This document shows, piece by piece, positions 35,552-44,374 of a DNA stretch of 64,000 nucleotides. The translations under genes were made by a program, and so were the position numbers. Source of the DNA: Paenibacillus sonchi. Lineage in GTDB: Bacteria; Bacillota; Bacilli; Paenibacillales; Paenibacillaceae. Below the pieces are notes generated by a model, which saw only the letters and a program-made list of their open reading frames with translations, was not told the origin of the DNA and ran no database searches. Every line of letters begins with the position of its first letter. Within the stretch, counting starts at the first letter, position 1. The DNA is taken from the NCBI RefSeq assembly GCF_016772475.1, contig NZ_CP068596.1, positions 192,224-256,223 on the forward strand. The letters are read 5' to 3'.

Positions 35552-35713
35552 TTACTGACCTAAGAAGTGCTTGATAAACTCCCCGCCCCAAATGATGACT
35601 ATTTGAATCAGCATTTGTCGTCCCTCGCGAGTTCTGAAAAAAACTCGCATCCGGCAACACACACTCTGTAAGCCTGTCCACATTTTATGGACGATTGATT
35701 TGAATCGCTTCAT
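35552..35713 (-). CDS. Small basic membrane peptide, 53 aa
   Basis: Start at 35713 (MKRFKSIVHKMWTGLQSVCC) after AAAGGAGGGGCTGCA. A basic N-terminal half and a C-terminal hydrophobic helix (RQMLIQIVIIWGGEFIKHFL). Own terminator. It may be a toxin-like or bacteriocin-like peptide, but no immunity gene or leader motif is seen; function unknown. From 35714 to 36090 no gene is recognised. Confidence 0.45.
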   Translation of the reverse strand: MKRFKSIVHKMWTGLQSVCCRMRVFFRTREGRQMLIQIVIIWGGEFIKHFLGQ

Positions 35714-36095
35714 TGCAGCCCCTCCTTTCTTCTGCACATAGCCAATATTAGTAAGCCAGCCATGAAATTATCAGTAGAGCGTAAAGCGTAAGCAGCTTGC
35801 CTATCGATCCAGATACAACATCATAAGCAATCGGACTTTATTTATTACCAAATACATGTCGTATACAGGTCGAAGCTTCTGAAGAGTACCGCCGGCTGTT
35901 TACGTCTCTACTTCTCTCATTCAGCTGCTCACTCTCGTATAAAATGGCAGAAGATGATTTCAGGGTTTTTAAACTCAAGCTGAAGGAAGCAAAACCGGGC
36001 TTTTTATTATGTATTTTTATCATAAGTAGTTTTATCCCGATTATAACCGTTTGCCAGATCGATCCCTTATAACATCCCAATGGTTACAACCAATT

Positions 36096-36158
36096 CGCCT
36101 GGTTTAAACCAGGCAGAACGTAAAAAGGCGCTCCCCGGAATCAGGAGCGCCTATCTCA
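36096..36158 (-). terminator. Terminator of duplicated module copy 2, and adjoining palindrome
   Basis: Minus strand: AGGCGCTCCTGATTCCGGGGAGCGCCT then TTTTA (36123-36158). Just beyond lies the perfect palindrome GCCTGGTTTAAACCAGGC (36096-36113), similar to those at 12365 and 19717. Confidence 0.7.
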
Positions 36159-36161
36159 TAT

Positions 36162-36614
36162 TCAATTATAGATGATTGGAGCGTTCTTCCATGCTGGGGA
36201 GTAATATGCATGTTTCTTCGCATCCCATTGCATCGTGACTTCCAGACTTTGATCATGCGAGGTATCCCCCGGACTGCTGCCTTTTGAGAATAGATGCTGT
36301 TCAATCCAGCGTATGCTTTCTTCAGGCACAATCGGTTTCTCATAGTGGTGCTCATGGAAGATATAATCAAAGAACGCTAACCGAATTTTTGTTGCAATAT
36401 GTTCAATTCTATTTTGAACACCTGGAGGACTGTAGGAAGTAATAATGATTGTAACTAACTTGCCCTCTTGTAAATCTTCATCCTGCCCGACTCTCATTTC
36501 TACATCACAATTGTAGACCGTGACTTCCCCTGCATCATTTGGAACCAAGTGGCCCGTAAGATAAGGCCATTTGAAACGATAGATTCCTGAATGCAATATT
36601 ACTTCTGTTTTCAT
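36162..36614 (-). CDS. Hypothetical protein, 150 aa (duplicated module, copy 2)
   Basis: Near-identical to the protein at 22309-22761 (DCD becomes NCD, SGPSWKKAQ becomes YSPAWKNAP). Start at 36614 with GAGGGAG upstream. Most differences are single substitutions, so the duplication is fairly recent. Confidence 0.6.
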   Translation of the reverse strand: MKTEVILHSGIYRFKWPYLTGHLVPNDAGEVTVYNCDVEMRVGQDEDLQEGKLVTIIITSYSPPGVQNRIEHIATKIRLAFFDYIFHEHHYEKPIVPEESIRWIEQHLFSKGSSPGDTSHDQSLEVTMQWDAKKHAYYSPAWKNAPIIYN

Positions 36615-36735
36615 AGTAACATGCTCCCTCTTCATTAGTTTAATTACCTTACTCATATAGTATAAATGGATCGTAACTATTCGAGAAGTGAAGCCGGAAT
36701 CTGGTTCCACTTGCTTAAAACCAAACGACAGTAGA

Positions 36736-37236
36736 TCAGTGGGCGTTGTCGGTGTTATTCAATTTTTTCACCAACTGACTGACTCGCCCCTGGGATATAC
36801 CCACCATCTCGGCCCACTTTTTTTGTGGTGCATCCGGGTACAGTTCCATGACCTTAGTCAGCCGGAGGAGTGTTTCCTTGCTTCGTGTCCACTTTGGTTT
36901 AATCGCTATTTCTTTTTCAGTATTTACTTCCTCCAACGCAGCGGCCACTTCTGCCGCTCCCCCTTCAGGCAATTTCTCGTTTCCGGAAACCTGTTCTAAA
37001 CATGAACCACAGATGAAAAAATCCTTAAAATAAGACAACCCTTCCGTGGAAGAGCAAAACATGCACTCCAGGGTTCGATATTTCCTCAATGTCAGACGTT
37101 CATTTGCGTCATCTACAAAATATTCCAACGGATCGCCAATATCAATCCCAAGTGTGCGCCGCAATTCCATCGGTAATACAATACGACCCAAAGCATCCAC
37201 CTTACGTACCATTCTGTTATTTCTATTTTTCCTCAT
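36736..37236 (-). CDS. AbrB/SpoVT-type regulator with zinc knuckles and C-terminal HTH (copy 2)
   Basis: 166 residues, differing from the copy at 22932 at about eight positions (DPIEYF to DPLEYF, KDYFIC to KDFFIC, EMLGIS to EMVGIS) and two extra residues near the end. Same three-part build. Two nearly identical DNA-binding proteins on one replicon may compete for the same sites. Confidence 0.8.
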   Translation of the reverse strand: MRKNRNNRMVRKVDALGRIVLPMELRRTLGIDIGDPLEYFVDDANERLTLRKYRTLECMFCSSTEGLSYFKDFFICGSCLEQVSGNEKLPEGGAAEVAAALEEVNTEKEIAIKPKWTRSKETLLRLTKVMELYPDAPQKKWAEMVGISQGRVSQLVKKLNNTDNAH

Positions 37237-37396
37237 AACAATTACCTCTCATTTTTTCCTTATTATACCATATAAAATATTTCACCTCATTCGCCCCTTA
37301 GTCATCGGCCATACTTTAAATGTTCGGGTTTTAAACAAAAACAAGCCAGCTGCAGGAACTGGCCATGCGTCTAAATTGTCTTAAAAACCGAACATT

Positions 37397-37455
37397 AGAG
37401 TTCCCATCCTAAAAGTTTATGTAATTCGCTTGGATCAAATCGATTCCGATCTCGA
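37397..37455 (-). pseudogene. DUF3846-like gene, C-terminal fragment
   Basis: The last 19 codons of the gene seen whole at 23594 (RDRNRFDPSELHKLLGWEL). The match stops at 37455, exactly where structured RNA copy C begins, which marks a recombination junction. Confidence 0.7.
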
Positions 37456-37710
37456 CTTTAGAGCATAGCGCAGCGAAGTGCGCATGATGCCGTCATGCCT
37501 TCCCCGACCTCGCCCGCAGCGCGTTTGACCTGGCCTTAGGCTCCGTGCGGGGTGTGAAGCGACGGACTGGAACCTAGAGGGCGCTTTTGCCCGGCTTAGG
37601 CGCTCTGGTTATCGGCCGGAGTAACCCCGCAGCGGGGTGTACCAGCTCTTAGGCGGCGCTTTTCAGACGACTTAGAGCCGGTAGCCTCAGCCCGACCGGT
37701 CGTTTGCTTC
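37456..37710 (-). ncRNA. Large structured RNA candidate, copy C (3' end lost)
   Basis: Keeps CTCCGTGCGGGGTG, GGAACCTAGAG, GCCTAAG, CCCCGCTGCGGGGTTAC and the AGCTCTTAGG arm, with many base changes that mostly keep pairing. The 3' portion with the terminator is cut off at 37456. More divergent than copies A and B. Confidence 0.5.
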
Positions 37711-37832
37711 CTTCCGCTCTTGGGTTTCTGGCCGAAACACAAAAAGCACCCAAGTGAACACTGCTTCACTTGGACGTATCATTCCGTTTCCACCAGCGTC
37801 ATTTCGCCGTTCAAAGATTAGAAAAAGAAAAA

Positions 37833-37872
37833 GGTTGTAGATTACCCTCTGAATTCTCCCTATTAGATGAGA
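37833..37872 (+). promoter_or_regulatory. SigO-type promoter of beta-sandwich gene 1
   Basis: GGTTGTAGAT, 19 bp (TACCCTCTGAATTCTCCCT), ATTAGATGAG. Lies 60 bp before the ATG at 37934. Confidence 0.55.
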
Positions 37873-37933
37873 AGCAGAACGGCGCGCCAGCTTCCAAGCT
37901 ACTCATCTCACACAAATAAAGGAGAGAAAAACA

Positions 37934-38551
37934 ATGAACAGACATGGTGCAGTACGAACGATTACCAAAGCAGCCTCTTATACTGGAGTGACGACGAAAC
38001 TCATTTTGCCTACAACAATAAACGCCGTCAACGGCTATGTTGACTGGTATATCGGTATTGGTGAGAGGGTCATCGAGAGTGGTATTTCGTATTCCTACGA
38101 AGGATTTAAAGTTTTTCTTGGTGCTTCCTACAATGGGGCGCGAACGTATTATGATTCCAGAGTGGTTTCCAGCCTGTCCAAAGGCCAAACGGTAGATTTG
38201 AAACTGACATACGATCACTCGACGCATCGGGCAACCTTGTATGTAAATGGTTCTCCCCTGCCTTGGACAAATAATGTGGACATCGGGAAAGCTCATAATG
38301 CTCTGGGCACCTATAACAAAGTTAAAATGATTCATGGTGTGCAAGATCAGGGCGGCAGCTCGTACAGCCAAGCCAGCTTCTCGCAAACTCAGCTGCGCAT
38401 GGACACCGCGGGAGCGAACTACAATACGTGGACGGACAATCTTTCCGAAACAGGCCGCGTAGTGGTCGATAAGGATTCCGATCCAGCCAGCGCCAACCAA
38501 TTCGCCATCTACAGCTTCGCTCCACTCATTACCAAGCTTGACCCAGCCTAA
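37934..38551 (+). CDS. Beta-sandwich (lectin-like) protein 1
   Basis: 205 residues. Reads VNGYVDWYIGIGERVIESGI, DLKLTYDHSTHRATLYVNGS and NQFAIYSFAPLITKLDPA. The TLYVNGSPL phrase is typical of concanavalin A/LamG-like folds. No signal peptide. A paralogue is at 61799, also with a SigO-type promoter and also next to a copper-amine-oxidase-N protein. A role outside the cell or in the spore is a guess. ATG after AAGGAGAGAAAAACA. Confidence 0.6.
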   Translation: MNRHGAVRTITKAASYTGVTTKLILPTTINAVNGYVDWYIGIGERVIESGISYSYEGFKVFLGASYNGARTYYDSRVVSSLSKGQTVDLKLTYDHSTHRATLYVNGSPLPWTNNVDIGKAHNALGTYNKVKMIHGVQDQGGSSYSQASFSQTQLRMDTAGANYNTWTDNLSETGRVVVDKDSDPASANQFAIYSFAPLITKLDPA

Positions 38552-38566
38552 CCGGAGCAGTCATAT

Positions 38567-38605
38567 CTAAATCAAAGAAGAAACTTCTATAAGGGAAGTT
38601 TCTTC
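38567..38605. terminator. Bidirectional terminator
   Basis: TCAAAGAAGAAACTTC with the matching GAAGTTTCTTCTTTGA, then TTTTAG. Confidence 0.85.
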
Positions 38606-38666
38606 TTTGATTTTAGTAACCTTTTGGATTTCCGTGCGTCTATAATACAGGAAGGGGAGACCATAA

Positions 38667-39602
38667 ATGGAACAAGGAGGATATAATAACGTGAACAAAA
38701 TATTGAAAAGAGGATTCATCGGATGTCTCATCGCATCCCTGCTGATCGCAGGAAGCCCCTTGACTACGGGAACGGCTTCCGCAGCTTCCTCAGCCATCGA
38801 AATTATGATAAATAATGATTTCGCGGATACGGATGTAGCCCCGTATATTACCAATGGAACTACCATGGTTCCTTTGCAAGTAGCTCAAAAAATACCCGGT
38901 AGCTCGGTACAATGGAATAACGCGTCCAAGACCGTCACCCTTACCCGAGACGGCGAAACCATCACTTTAGTGGCGGGCCAAAAAACAGCGAAAATCGGGA
39001 ATAAAGAAGTGAAACTGGAAGCGGCCTCAACCCTAAAACAAGGGCGTGTCATGGTTCCCTTGCGTTTTATCGCGGAATCCACAGGGGCGTATGTCTTGTG
39101 GAATCCCAAACAACGGGTCGTATTCGTCGCCAAATCCAGTGAGGAACTAAAGAAACAATTTGCATCGTCCAATCTGGCCGAAGCCCGAACCGCAGCGCTG
39201 AAATTTCCTGTGGTCAGCTCGTTAGAAATGTTTCCCGTTCTGGACGAGAGTCAAGGGCAAAAATACTACTTCCCGGAAGGAAAAGCTGACCAGTTCTTCT
39301 TAGGTGGCGGCGACAGCATTTCATATTACGAAGTTGTGGGAAACCACAGCGAGGAAAAATGGACGGCCACCTTTGATTCGGTTAAAGCCTCTAGCGGCCT
39401 GTTCTTCCTGCCCCGAAAAATCACCAACCAGGATGGCGAGCTTCCTAAAATAACGAAGCGCGTAGTCTTTTACAACTTTATGGGACCCATCGGGGAAGCC
39501 ACTTACGGGTTTGTGGAATCTAACGGAGAAGTCACTACCCTGGGGCAGCAGGAGATGAAGTTAAATCAGTTTTTCAACATTCCGGAAGAGAAAAAATCTT
39601 AA
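38667..39602 (+). CDS. Exported protein with copper-amine-oxidase-N-type domain, 1
   Basis: 311 residues; ATG at 38667 after GGGGAG, or GTG at 38691 after GGAGG. Signal FIGCLIASLLIAGSPLTTGT ending ASA. Stalk-type domain with NGTTMVPLQVAQKIPGSSVQ, QGRVMVPLRFIAESTGAYVL. The C-terminal 140 residues (KYYFPEGKADQFFLGGGDSI) are shared with the protein at 62591. The N-domain binds no copper in most bacterial exported proteins and is typical of Paenibacillus. Function unknown. Confidence 0.75.
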   Translation: MEQGGYNNVNKILKRGFIGCLIASLLIAGSPLTTGTASAASSAIEIMINNDFADTDVAPYITNGTTMVPLQVAQKIPGSSVQWNNASKTVTLTRDGETITLVAGQKTAKIGNKEVKLEAASTLKQGRVMVPLRFIAESTGAYVLWNPKQRVVFVAKSSEELKKQFASSNLAEARTAALKFPVVSSLEMFPVLDESQGQKYYFPEGKADQFFLGGGDSISYYEVVGNHSEEKWTATFDSVKASSGLFFLPRKITNQDGELPKITKRVVFYNFMGPIGEATYGFVESNGEVTTLGQQEMKLNQFFNIPEEKKS

Positions 39603-39616
39603 AACATATCCACACA

Positions 39617-39652
39617 CAAAGCGGGCAGCGCCAAGGCGTTGCCCGCTTATTC
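39617..39652. terminator. Terminator between convergent genes
   Basis: AAGCGGGCAGCGCC with GGCGTTGCCCGCTT, then ATT. Confidence 0.75.
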
Positions 39653-39856
39653 ATGATGTGTCTTCAAAAGCTCCGTCACAATATGGGAAACTGCATCCTC
39701 CCGCGGGATGCGTATACGTTGACTGACGGCTTCAATATCCTCCTGGAACAATCCGATTATTTTTAGTATGGCCTCGGGCTGCTGCTGTTTGGCCGCATGC
39801 AGCAGCTCTACAAATTCACGGTCTGTGATAGCTGCTGTATCATTTTTCGTTTCCAT
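39647..39856 (-). CDS. RsoA-type sigma co-factor, second copy
   Basis: 69 residues from ATG at 39856 after CAGGGGGTCAACAA. Reads ITDREFVELLHAAKQQQPEA, ILKIIGLFQEDIEAVSQRIR, EDAVSHIVTELLKTHH, the same helical layout as the RsoA-like protein at 20578. The open frame continues upstream into the sigma remnant, but the ribosome site supports an internal start. It could still serve the SigO protein encoded at 20020. Confidence 0.55.
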   Translation of the reverse strand: METKNDTAAITDREFVELLHAAKQQQPEAILKIIGLFQEDIEAVSQRIRIPREDAVSHIVTELLKTHHE

Positions 39857-40135
39857 TTGTTGACCCCCTGTTGACTCATATGCAGTTGGACCGCGACCTC
39901 GGCTTCTGTCATTTTGCAGGATCACTCTCCCTTTGGCCGGCAGCGTGTCCAACAATTGCTCGACGGATAGTCGGTTAATCATGTCCTCCGCTTCATCCCG
40001 TTGAACCGGGCTGATATCAAAAAATGCACACTCATTCCGAAAGGTTTTTTTACTCCGATATTGCAAGCGCCAACCAATCCGATACACTTCTCTGCGATAG
40101 CGTTGTATCATTTGCTGCTCCATCCCATTCTCCAC
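39857..40135 (-). pseudogene. SigO-type sigma gene with region 4 deleted
   Basis: Reads QQMIQRYRREVYRIGWRLQY, SPVQRDEAEDMINRLSVEQL and TLPAKGRVILQND, the N-terminal and first region-4 part of a SigO-like protein. The DNA-recognition helices that should follow LPxxxRVILQ are replaced by unrelated residues running into the RsoA frame. A deletion has removed the end of sigO and any yvrJ. Confidence 0.5.
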
Positions 40136-40139
40136 CTCT

Positions 40140-40444
40140 TTTTAACCAAAATTTTTGACGAGCTCGAACAAGCAAAGACGCATCTCGACGATTTTGTCAA
40201 TCGGATCATCCAGGACATCGAGGAGACGCTGGCCAAACTAAAAACGCTTATCGGCCTCCTCACTACTAAAACGATTCCCGAAGCCGTTTCAGCTGTTCGC
40301 GATTTCGCACTCGATGTTTACCAGTCGCCCTTCTGGATATCATCAGATGTTCTAAACGCGTTGGTGAATATAGATCTCATCCCAGAAGCCGTTGTGAATA
40401 AGCTAAAAGTGTCAGAGGGACGAGTGAAGATGGATTCTCACTAA
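40140..40444 (+). pseudogene. Truncated protein of unknown family
   Basis: Reads KIFDELEQAKTHLDDFVNRI, IQDIEETLAKLKTLIGLLTT and ALDVYQSPFWISSDVLNALV, a helical, probably genuine coding stretch without its own start. It meets the end of the hydrolase remnant in a convergent junction near 40445. Not recognised. Confidence 0.35.
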
Positions 40445-40449
40445 TTGAA

Positions 40450-40849
40450 GAAAGCGGCCCACTTGGAAGCCTTTCGTTTTGAAGGTCGTACAAGAAGTTA
40501 CTCGCGATGATCGTACCCAAACTGTGGCTAATAATAAACAACGGAGCGTTGGGCCCCACACGCTGCGCTAGCTCCTGAAGCTTCTCGTAAATGCGCAAGT
40601 GGATTGCATTATAGATGTAGTTCGTTTCATCTTATGGGGAAGTGGCTGATAGGCGATCGCATCGCCTAAAAAGCTTATTGCGAACCCGCGAGCATCAATA
40701 TGCTCGTCCCAGTGTAAATTGTTAGGTGCGAGCTTCTCTTTAAGCTCATCCTCAATACGATCGGTAATATCGGCCCAATAAATGCCTTCGCTAATCAATT
40801 CGATCTCTTGGCAAATCTCGGATAGCCTTACCCGTATTGCTCCCGCCAT
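40450..40849 (-). pseudogene. Alpha/beta hydrolase fragment, frameshifted
   Basis: Reads MAGAIRVRLSEICQEIELIS, WADITDRIEDELKEKLAPNN and, after a one-base shift near 40637, NYIYNAIHLRIYEKLQELAQ and PLFIISHSLGTIIASNFLYD. ISHSLGT is a nucleophile elbow (SHSLG). The shift is repaired by one added A in CATAAGATG. The C-terminal half is missing. Confidence 0.55.
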
Positions 40850-40931
40850 CGTTTCGTGAAATTATTCTTTTTGCTTCCCAATGCCGTGTAGGCCGGCTAC
40901 CCGCGGTTGGCCGCCGTAGGATGTTTAGACT

Positions 40932-41148
40932 CTATAGTGGGTAGATCAGTTTAATTAGATTTTCACTGATGAACCAAGAATCGGAGATATGCTTACCATT
41001 TTCGATGCGGTCATCTTTCACAACAAAAAGATAGTTCATCCCTTCTATCGGCATCCACTTAGAGAATTTTCCCTTCTCTAATCTCTCCATCCTCCAAGTA
41101 AACCTCAATCTTTTGGTTCTTTTGTAAAGCAGGGAAAAACTTAGTCAT
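40932..41148 (-). pseudogene. Small protein split by a frameshift
   Basis: First frame MTKFFPALQKNQKIEVYLED then GEIREGKIL and stop; second frame KWMPIEGMNYLFVVKDDRIE, NGKHISDSWFISENLIKLIY. One base fewer in GGGAAAA near 41066 would give a single 71-residue beta-rich (LSM or SH3-like) protein. ATG at 41148 after GAGGAG. Function unknown. Confidence 0.45.
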
Positions 41149-41192
41149 ATCTTGTCTACTCCTCTATCTAAGTATTTTTCTTAACATGAAAA

Positions 41193-41236
41193 GAAGCACC
41201 GCCAACAGACCCAAATAGGTCCGTAGGCGGTGCTTC
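41193..41236 (-). terminator. Terminator
   Basis: Minus strand: GAAGCACCGCC with GGCGGTGCTTC, then TTTTC. Confidence 0.7.
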
Positions 41237-41417
41237 CGCTTTTCCGTATTAAGTTAATACCATTATATCCATTCCAATATTTGTAGGCAATACCTAAATA
41301 AACTCTCAATATCAGAAGAAAATAAAGAATTAGACCAGCTACCCACATAGCAGGTATTTTTTTGTTTCCCACACTTCGCGCGCTTAACGAGCTGAAGCCC
41401 ACAAAAAAAGGCTCGCC

Positions 41418-41579
41418 CTATTGACGAACCTTGGCAGCAGATCGGTCCTGCTTTAATTTAGCTATAGCATCGCTGACCATCTTGTCGCGCTTGGGATTGG
41501 AGCCGGGCATCGATTGCTCAACGAAATGACCGTCAGCATATCGACGAGCAGCATCATCAAGACTCATTTTCTTCTTCAT
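41418..41579 (-). CDS. Small protein, 53 aa, paired with the GNAT gene
   Basis: ATG at 41579 after AAGAGGTGATTGATC. Reads MKKKMSLDDAARRYADGHFV, EQSMPGSNPKRDKMVSDAIA, KLKQDRSAAKVRQ. Starts 14 bp after the GNAT-like gene, so the two form an operon. Not recognised; too short for the usual gene caller. Confidence 0.6.
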   Translation of the reverse strand: MKKKMSLDDAARRYADGHFVEQSMPGSNPKRDKMVSDAIAKLKQDRSAAKVRQ

Positions 41580-41592
41580 GATCAATCACCTC

Positions 41593-42057
41593 TTAGGATA
41601 AGTATAGCATAACCAGGTGCTCTGCGACAGGTTCATCGATAACCATAAGTCCACCGCTAATGTGCGATGCTCCAATGACATCCACGTAATATTGCATAAG
41701 GCGCTGCTTCTTCTTTGACTGGAAAGCAACAGCCCCTTCAAAGTCAAGTTCCATGCTTCGCTTGCATGCAAAGGACATCAGATGCTCACCGATCAAATCG
41801 AACTCCTTGCGCTCACTCGGGACACTCTCAATAAGATGTACCCAAACATGATCCTCTTTACACTCAAGAGCTATAGCTCCTTGTATTACATCATTGCCGC
41901 GTACAACCATCTTATACACTTCGATTCCGCGCTGGCCAAAATAAACTGACCAGTCGAAGCCTTTTTCCCAATCATGCATCTGATCTTCAATATCGTATGG
42001 TTGCAGCGCTAGAAACGAAATAGGGTATTTCTCGCCGCTGCTGATATGTAGTAACAC
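41593..42057 (-). CDS. GNAT-like acetyltransferase, 154 aa
   Basis: From GTG at 42057 after GGGAGGTGGAATC. Reads VIQGAIALECKEDHVWVHLI (the strand that normally opens the acetyl-CoA site), ESVPSERKEFDLIGEHLMSF and AFQSKKKQRLMQYYVDVIGA. The P-loop-like QxxGxG/A motif is not evident, so activity is uncertain. Paired with a small downstream gene. Confidence 0.55.
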   Translation of the reverse strand: MLLHISSGEKYPISFLALQPYDIEDQMHDWEKGFDWSVYFGQRGIEVYKMVVRGNDVIQGAIALECKEDHVWVHLIESVPSERKEFDLIGEHLMSFACKRSMELDFEGAVAFQSKKKQRLMQYYVDVIGASHISGGLMVIDEPVAEHLVMLYLS

Positions 42058-42516
42058 GATTCCACCTCCCGTAATATAGATTACGTCAGGATGCGGGGGT
42101 AGGCAATAGCATCACCATTGATCAGTGCATGAAACATTAGATTTTTGTTATAGGTATTAAACAACTAATTGCGCCTGCTGCGAAGAACCGCTGAGTGCCA
42201 CCCTGTCGTCCAGCTCTCTGTGCCCGACCCAAAATCCAACTATGTTCCTGGACTTCTCTGAAAGTCATACAGGGACGACAAATGAATCATTTCCTGCAGC
42301 TGGCTGACGGTAGGCGTTCTATTCGATGTGAACAGGTGCACATCCAGATGATATTAACCTACAATACATTAGTGATATCTTAAATATCTAGATATCTTGG
42401 ATATCTTGTTAATAACTAGTACTTGTAAGTGATGTTTTACTCTTAAGTATGGGACGATGGCAGTAGCCCATTTCTAATGAAAATTAATTTTTCCTAAACA
42501 ACAGAAAAACACTCCG
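42058..42516. other. Intergenic region with GC-rich repeat remnant and GATATCT operators
   Basis: 42170-42330 resembles the 66-bp GC-rich repeats (GCAGCTGGCTGACGG and relatives). 42364-42408 carries GATATCTTAAATATCTAG, ATATCTTGGATATCTTG: four GATATCTT-like half sites, the same motif as upstream of the KfrA-like gene at 48300-48390. Possible binding sites of that protein, or a partition site. Confidence 0.45.
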
Positions 42517-43656
42517 TTATAGGAGTGTTAGCTGTTCGACTATGTTTTCATTCCGTGTAGTATTAATAGTATTGCTAGACATTAAAAGTAGTCTGGAAGG
42601 TTTAAACTCACAATAGACTGTTCCAGTTTCATCTGTGTGAAATTCGTATCCCTCAAGTAAATTAAGTTCAACCATATTTTCACAAGCCTCTTTTACGATG
42701 TCTTTCCTTTTTTGAGGCCTATTTGCTTTTGCTCCCATAAGAGTAACGATCTCTTCTAGGCTCCATCTCCTATTTCCTTGAGCCACCTGTGCTGGTAGAA
42801 ACAGATAAAGGTTTTGAGCAGTGCTGGTGTTCAAGTCTTCTAGGATGGCTAAGCTTAGATATGCAAATGCCCCTGCCTGAAGAGAGCGATAAACAGCGTC
42901 TGAAAACATAATCTTAAAGGTTTTCTGTCGATCTCTACGCCCAATGGATTGGAGAATGTTGATACGATCTAGTGACTCAATCAGCCCCTGTTTATAGTAA
43001 TAAGTAAATTCAAATTTACTGTCCTGCAATACCTCTAAAGATTCCCAAATTTCTTTATAGGTTTTCCCTCCTGTGTCTCTACCAATCGCTTTGGCCAACG
43101 AAAAAATTGTGAATTCGAACTCTTTTTCTTTGCCGCTTTCTTCCCAAAGCTTATGAATTCCGATAAGAACTTTTGCGTCCTGGAGAGTTAATTCTTTTTT
43201 AGCCGGATGATAGATCTTAGTTCTTCGATTATCTCGAACCAAGGTTTCTCCATCATCAGCGATTTCAGAGGACTTGTTCCTAGACTTCGAGATAGAACTG
43301 ATTGCACCGGTCGAGAAAATGTCCCCATAGGGATGAGATGGCTTACTATAGTAAGCTGCTCGGCGAAGTTCTTGTGACTTTTGCCAAATAATTTGTCTAA
43401 CCTCGTGTTTAAAAATCTGAGTGTTTATTTCATTTAGCTCGGAATCGGATAATTTTTGCGAAGCGATTATCTTGTGAAGCTCTAGCTCCTTCTGACCTTC
43501 TTCGCGAATGTGACGTTGAGCTTCTATTTTGGATTTTCCTTTTAATTCTTCAGCGGCATCGTTTATTAAAGTTTGGACTGTTACATCATCCTTTGGAAGT
43601 CCTAAAGATATGATTTTCGTGATCCAAGTTTCTATATTAGACTTTCTGGGCGGCAT
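42517..43656 (-). CDS. Plasmid replication initiator 2
   Basis: 379 residues. N-terminal helical section and two winged-helix-like halves: ELTLQDAKVLIGIHKLWEES, FTIFSLAKAIGRDTGGKTYK, EIWESLEVLQDSKF and SLEEIVTLMGAKANRPQKRK. This matches TrfA/RepA-type initiators in outline. ATG at 43656 after AGGAGCTGTAC. Seven iterons lie directly upstream. Presence of a second initiator with a different iteron suggests plasmid fusion. Confidence 0.75.
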   Translation of the reverse strand: MPPRKSNIETWITKIISLGLPKDDVTVQTLINDAAEELKGKSKIEAQRHIREEGQKELELHKIIASQKLSDSELNEINTQIFKHEVRQIIWQKSQELRRAAYYSKPSHPYGDIFSTGAISSISKSRNKSSEIADDGETLVRDNRRTKIYHPAKKELTLQDAKVLIGIHKLWEESGKEKEFEFTIFSLAKAIGRDTGGKTYKEIWESLEVLQDSKFEFTYYYKQGLIESLDRINILQSIGRRDRQKTFKIMFSDAVYRSLQAGAFAYLSLAILEDLNTSTAQNLYLFLPAQVAQGNRRWSLEEIVTLMGAKANRPQKRKDIVKEACENMVELNLLEGYEFHTDETGTVYCEFKPSRLLLMSSNTINTTRNENIVEQLTLL

Positions 43657-43864
43657 TTAAGTACAGCTCCTTTCATACCGAAAAGGTATTCCAATATTGA
43701 TAGAATAACACAAGTTGAAACATCAAGATATATTTGAACGAATACATCTAGCTATCACAGATTCAATAATTTCGAAATCACTTTGAAATTGTATGTATTT
43801 CAAAAAAAGCTTGATTCAATGTATGTTCAATGCAAGTATTCTTTGTTTAAGCACCAAAACAAGC

Positions 43865-44054
43865 GTCCTTTCAACCCCGATAAACTGTCCTTTCAGCCCC
43901 GAGTATGTAAAAAAAATTCATATTTTTTTCGTCCTTTCAGCCCCGATAAAGCGTCCTTTCAACCCCGATACTTTCTTCCAAAATGTCCTTTCAACCCCGA
44001 TGAAGCGTCCTTTCAACCCCGATACTTAGCCAGTTGTCCTTTCAACCCCGATAT
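43865..44054. other. Iterons of replicon 2
   Basis: Seven direct repeats of GTCCTTTCAACCCCGATA (with AGCCCC in copies 2 and 3) start at about 43865, 43887, 43931, 43952, 43985, 44007 and 44035. Spacings are 22, 44, 21, 33, 22 and 28 bp, mostly multiples of the helix turn. They read as TATCGGGGTTGAAAGGAC towards the initiator gene. An origin of theta replication is likely here. Confidence 0.85.
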
Positions 44055-44138
44055 CTTGACGGTACATTTCACAAAAAATAAAATGAGGACAAGCTAAATT
44101 AGCAGCATATGCCACTATTCAAGAAAATATGCCGTATA

Positions 44139-44343
44139 AAAAAAGCTCCCCGAAGGGAGCAGGCCAAAGGCCGACGCAAAATTACATTTAGGTTAGATCG
44201 AGCCGTATACTCGACAACCTCAAACATCCACAGGAACTGTTTTCTGCAAAAAAACAGAACCCCTGGGGCCGTGTTAAAGTCGCTTAAAAATACTATTAAC
44301 CAGCCGATTCTCTAATTATACGTAAGAATATGCTCTTATTCAA
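44139..44343 (-). ncRNA. Structured RNA with promoter and terminator between the iterons and the DnaD-like gene
   Basis: Minus strand: -35 TTGAAT (44338-44343), 17 bp, -10 TATAAT (44315-44320), start near 44308. The RNA of about 170 bases has hairpins CTGTTTTTTTGCAGAAAACAG, GAGGTTGTCGAG...CTCGATCTAACCT, GGCC/GGCC and the terminator GCTCCCTTCGGGGAGC with seven T. It ends 85 bp before the first iteron, so it could regulate replicon 2. Confidence 0.55.
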
Positions 44344-44374
44344 GGGTTTTCGGCTCAACGGAGGGGACTAATTC

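Noticed and set aside
41181..41402. 73-residue minus-strand hydrophobic frame
   Set aside because: It runs through a perfect terminator hairpin and lacks a good ribosome site; a small membrane peptide cannot be excluded.
43865..44054. Short regular repeats as CRISPR
   Set aside because: Spacers of 3-26 bp and helical phasing beside an initiator gene fit iterons.
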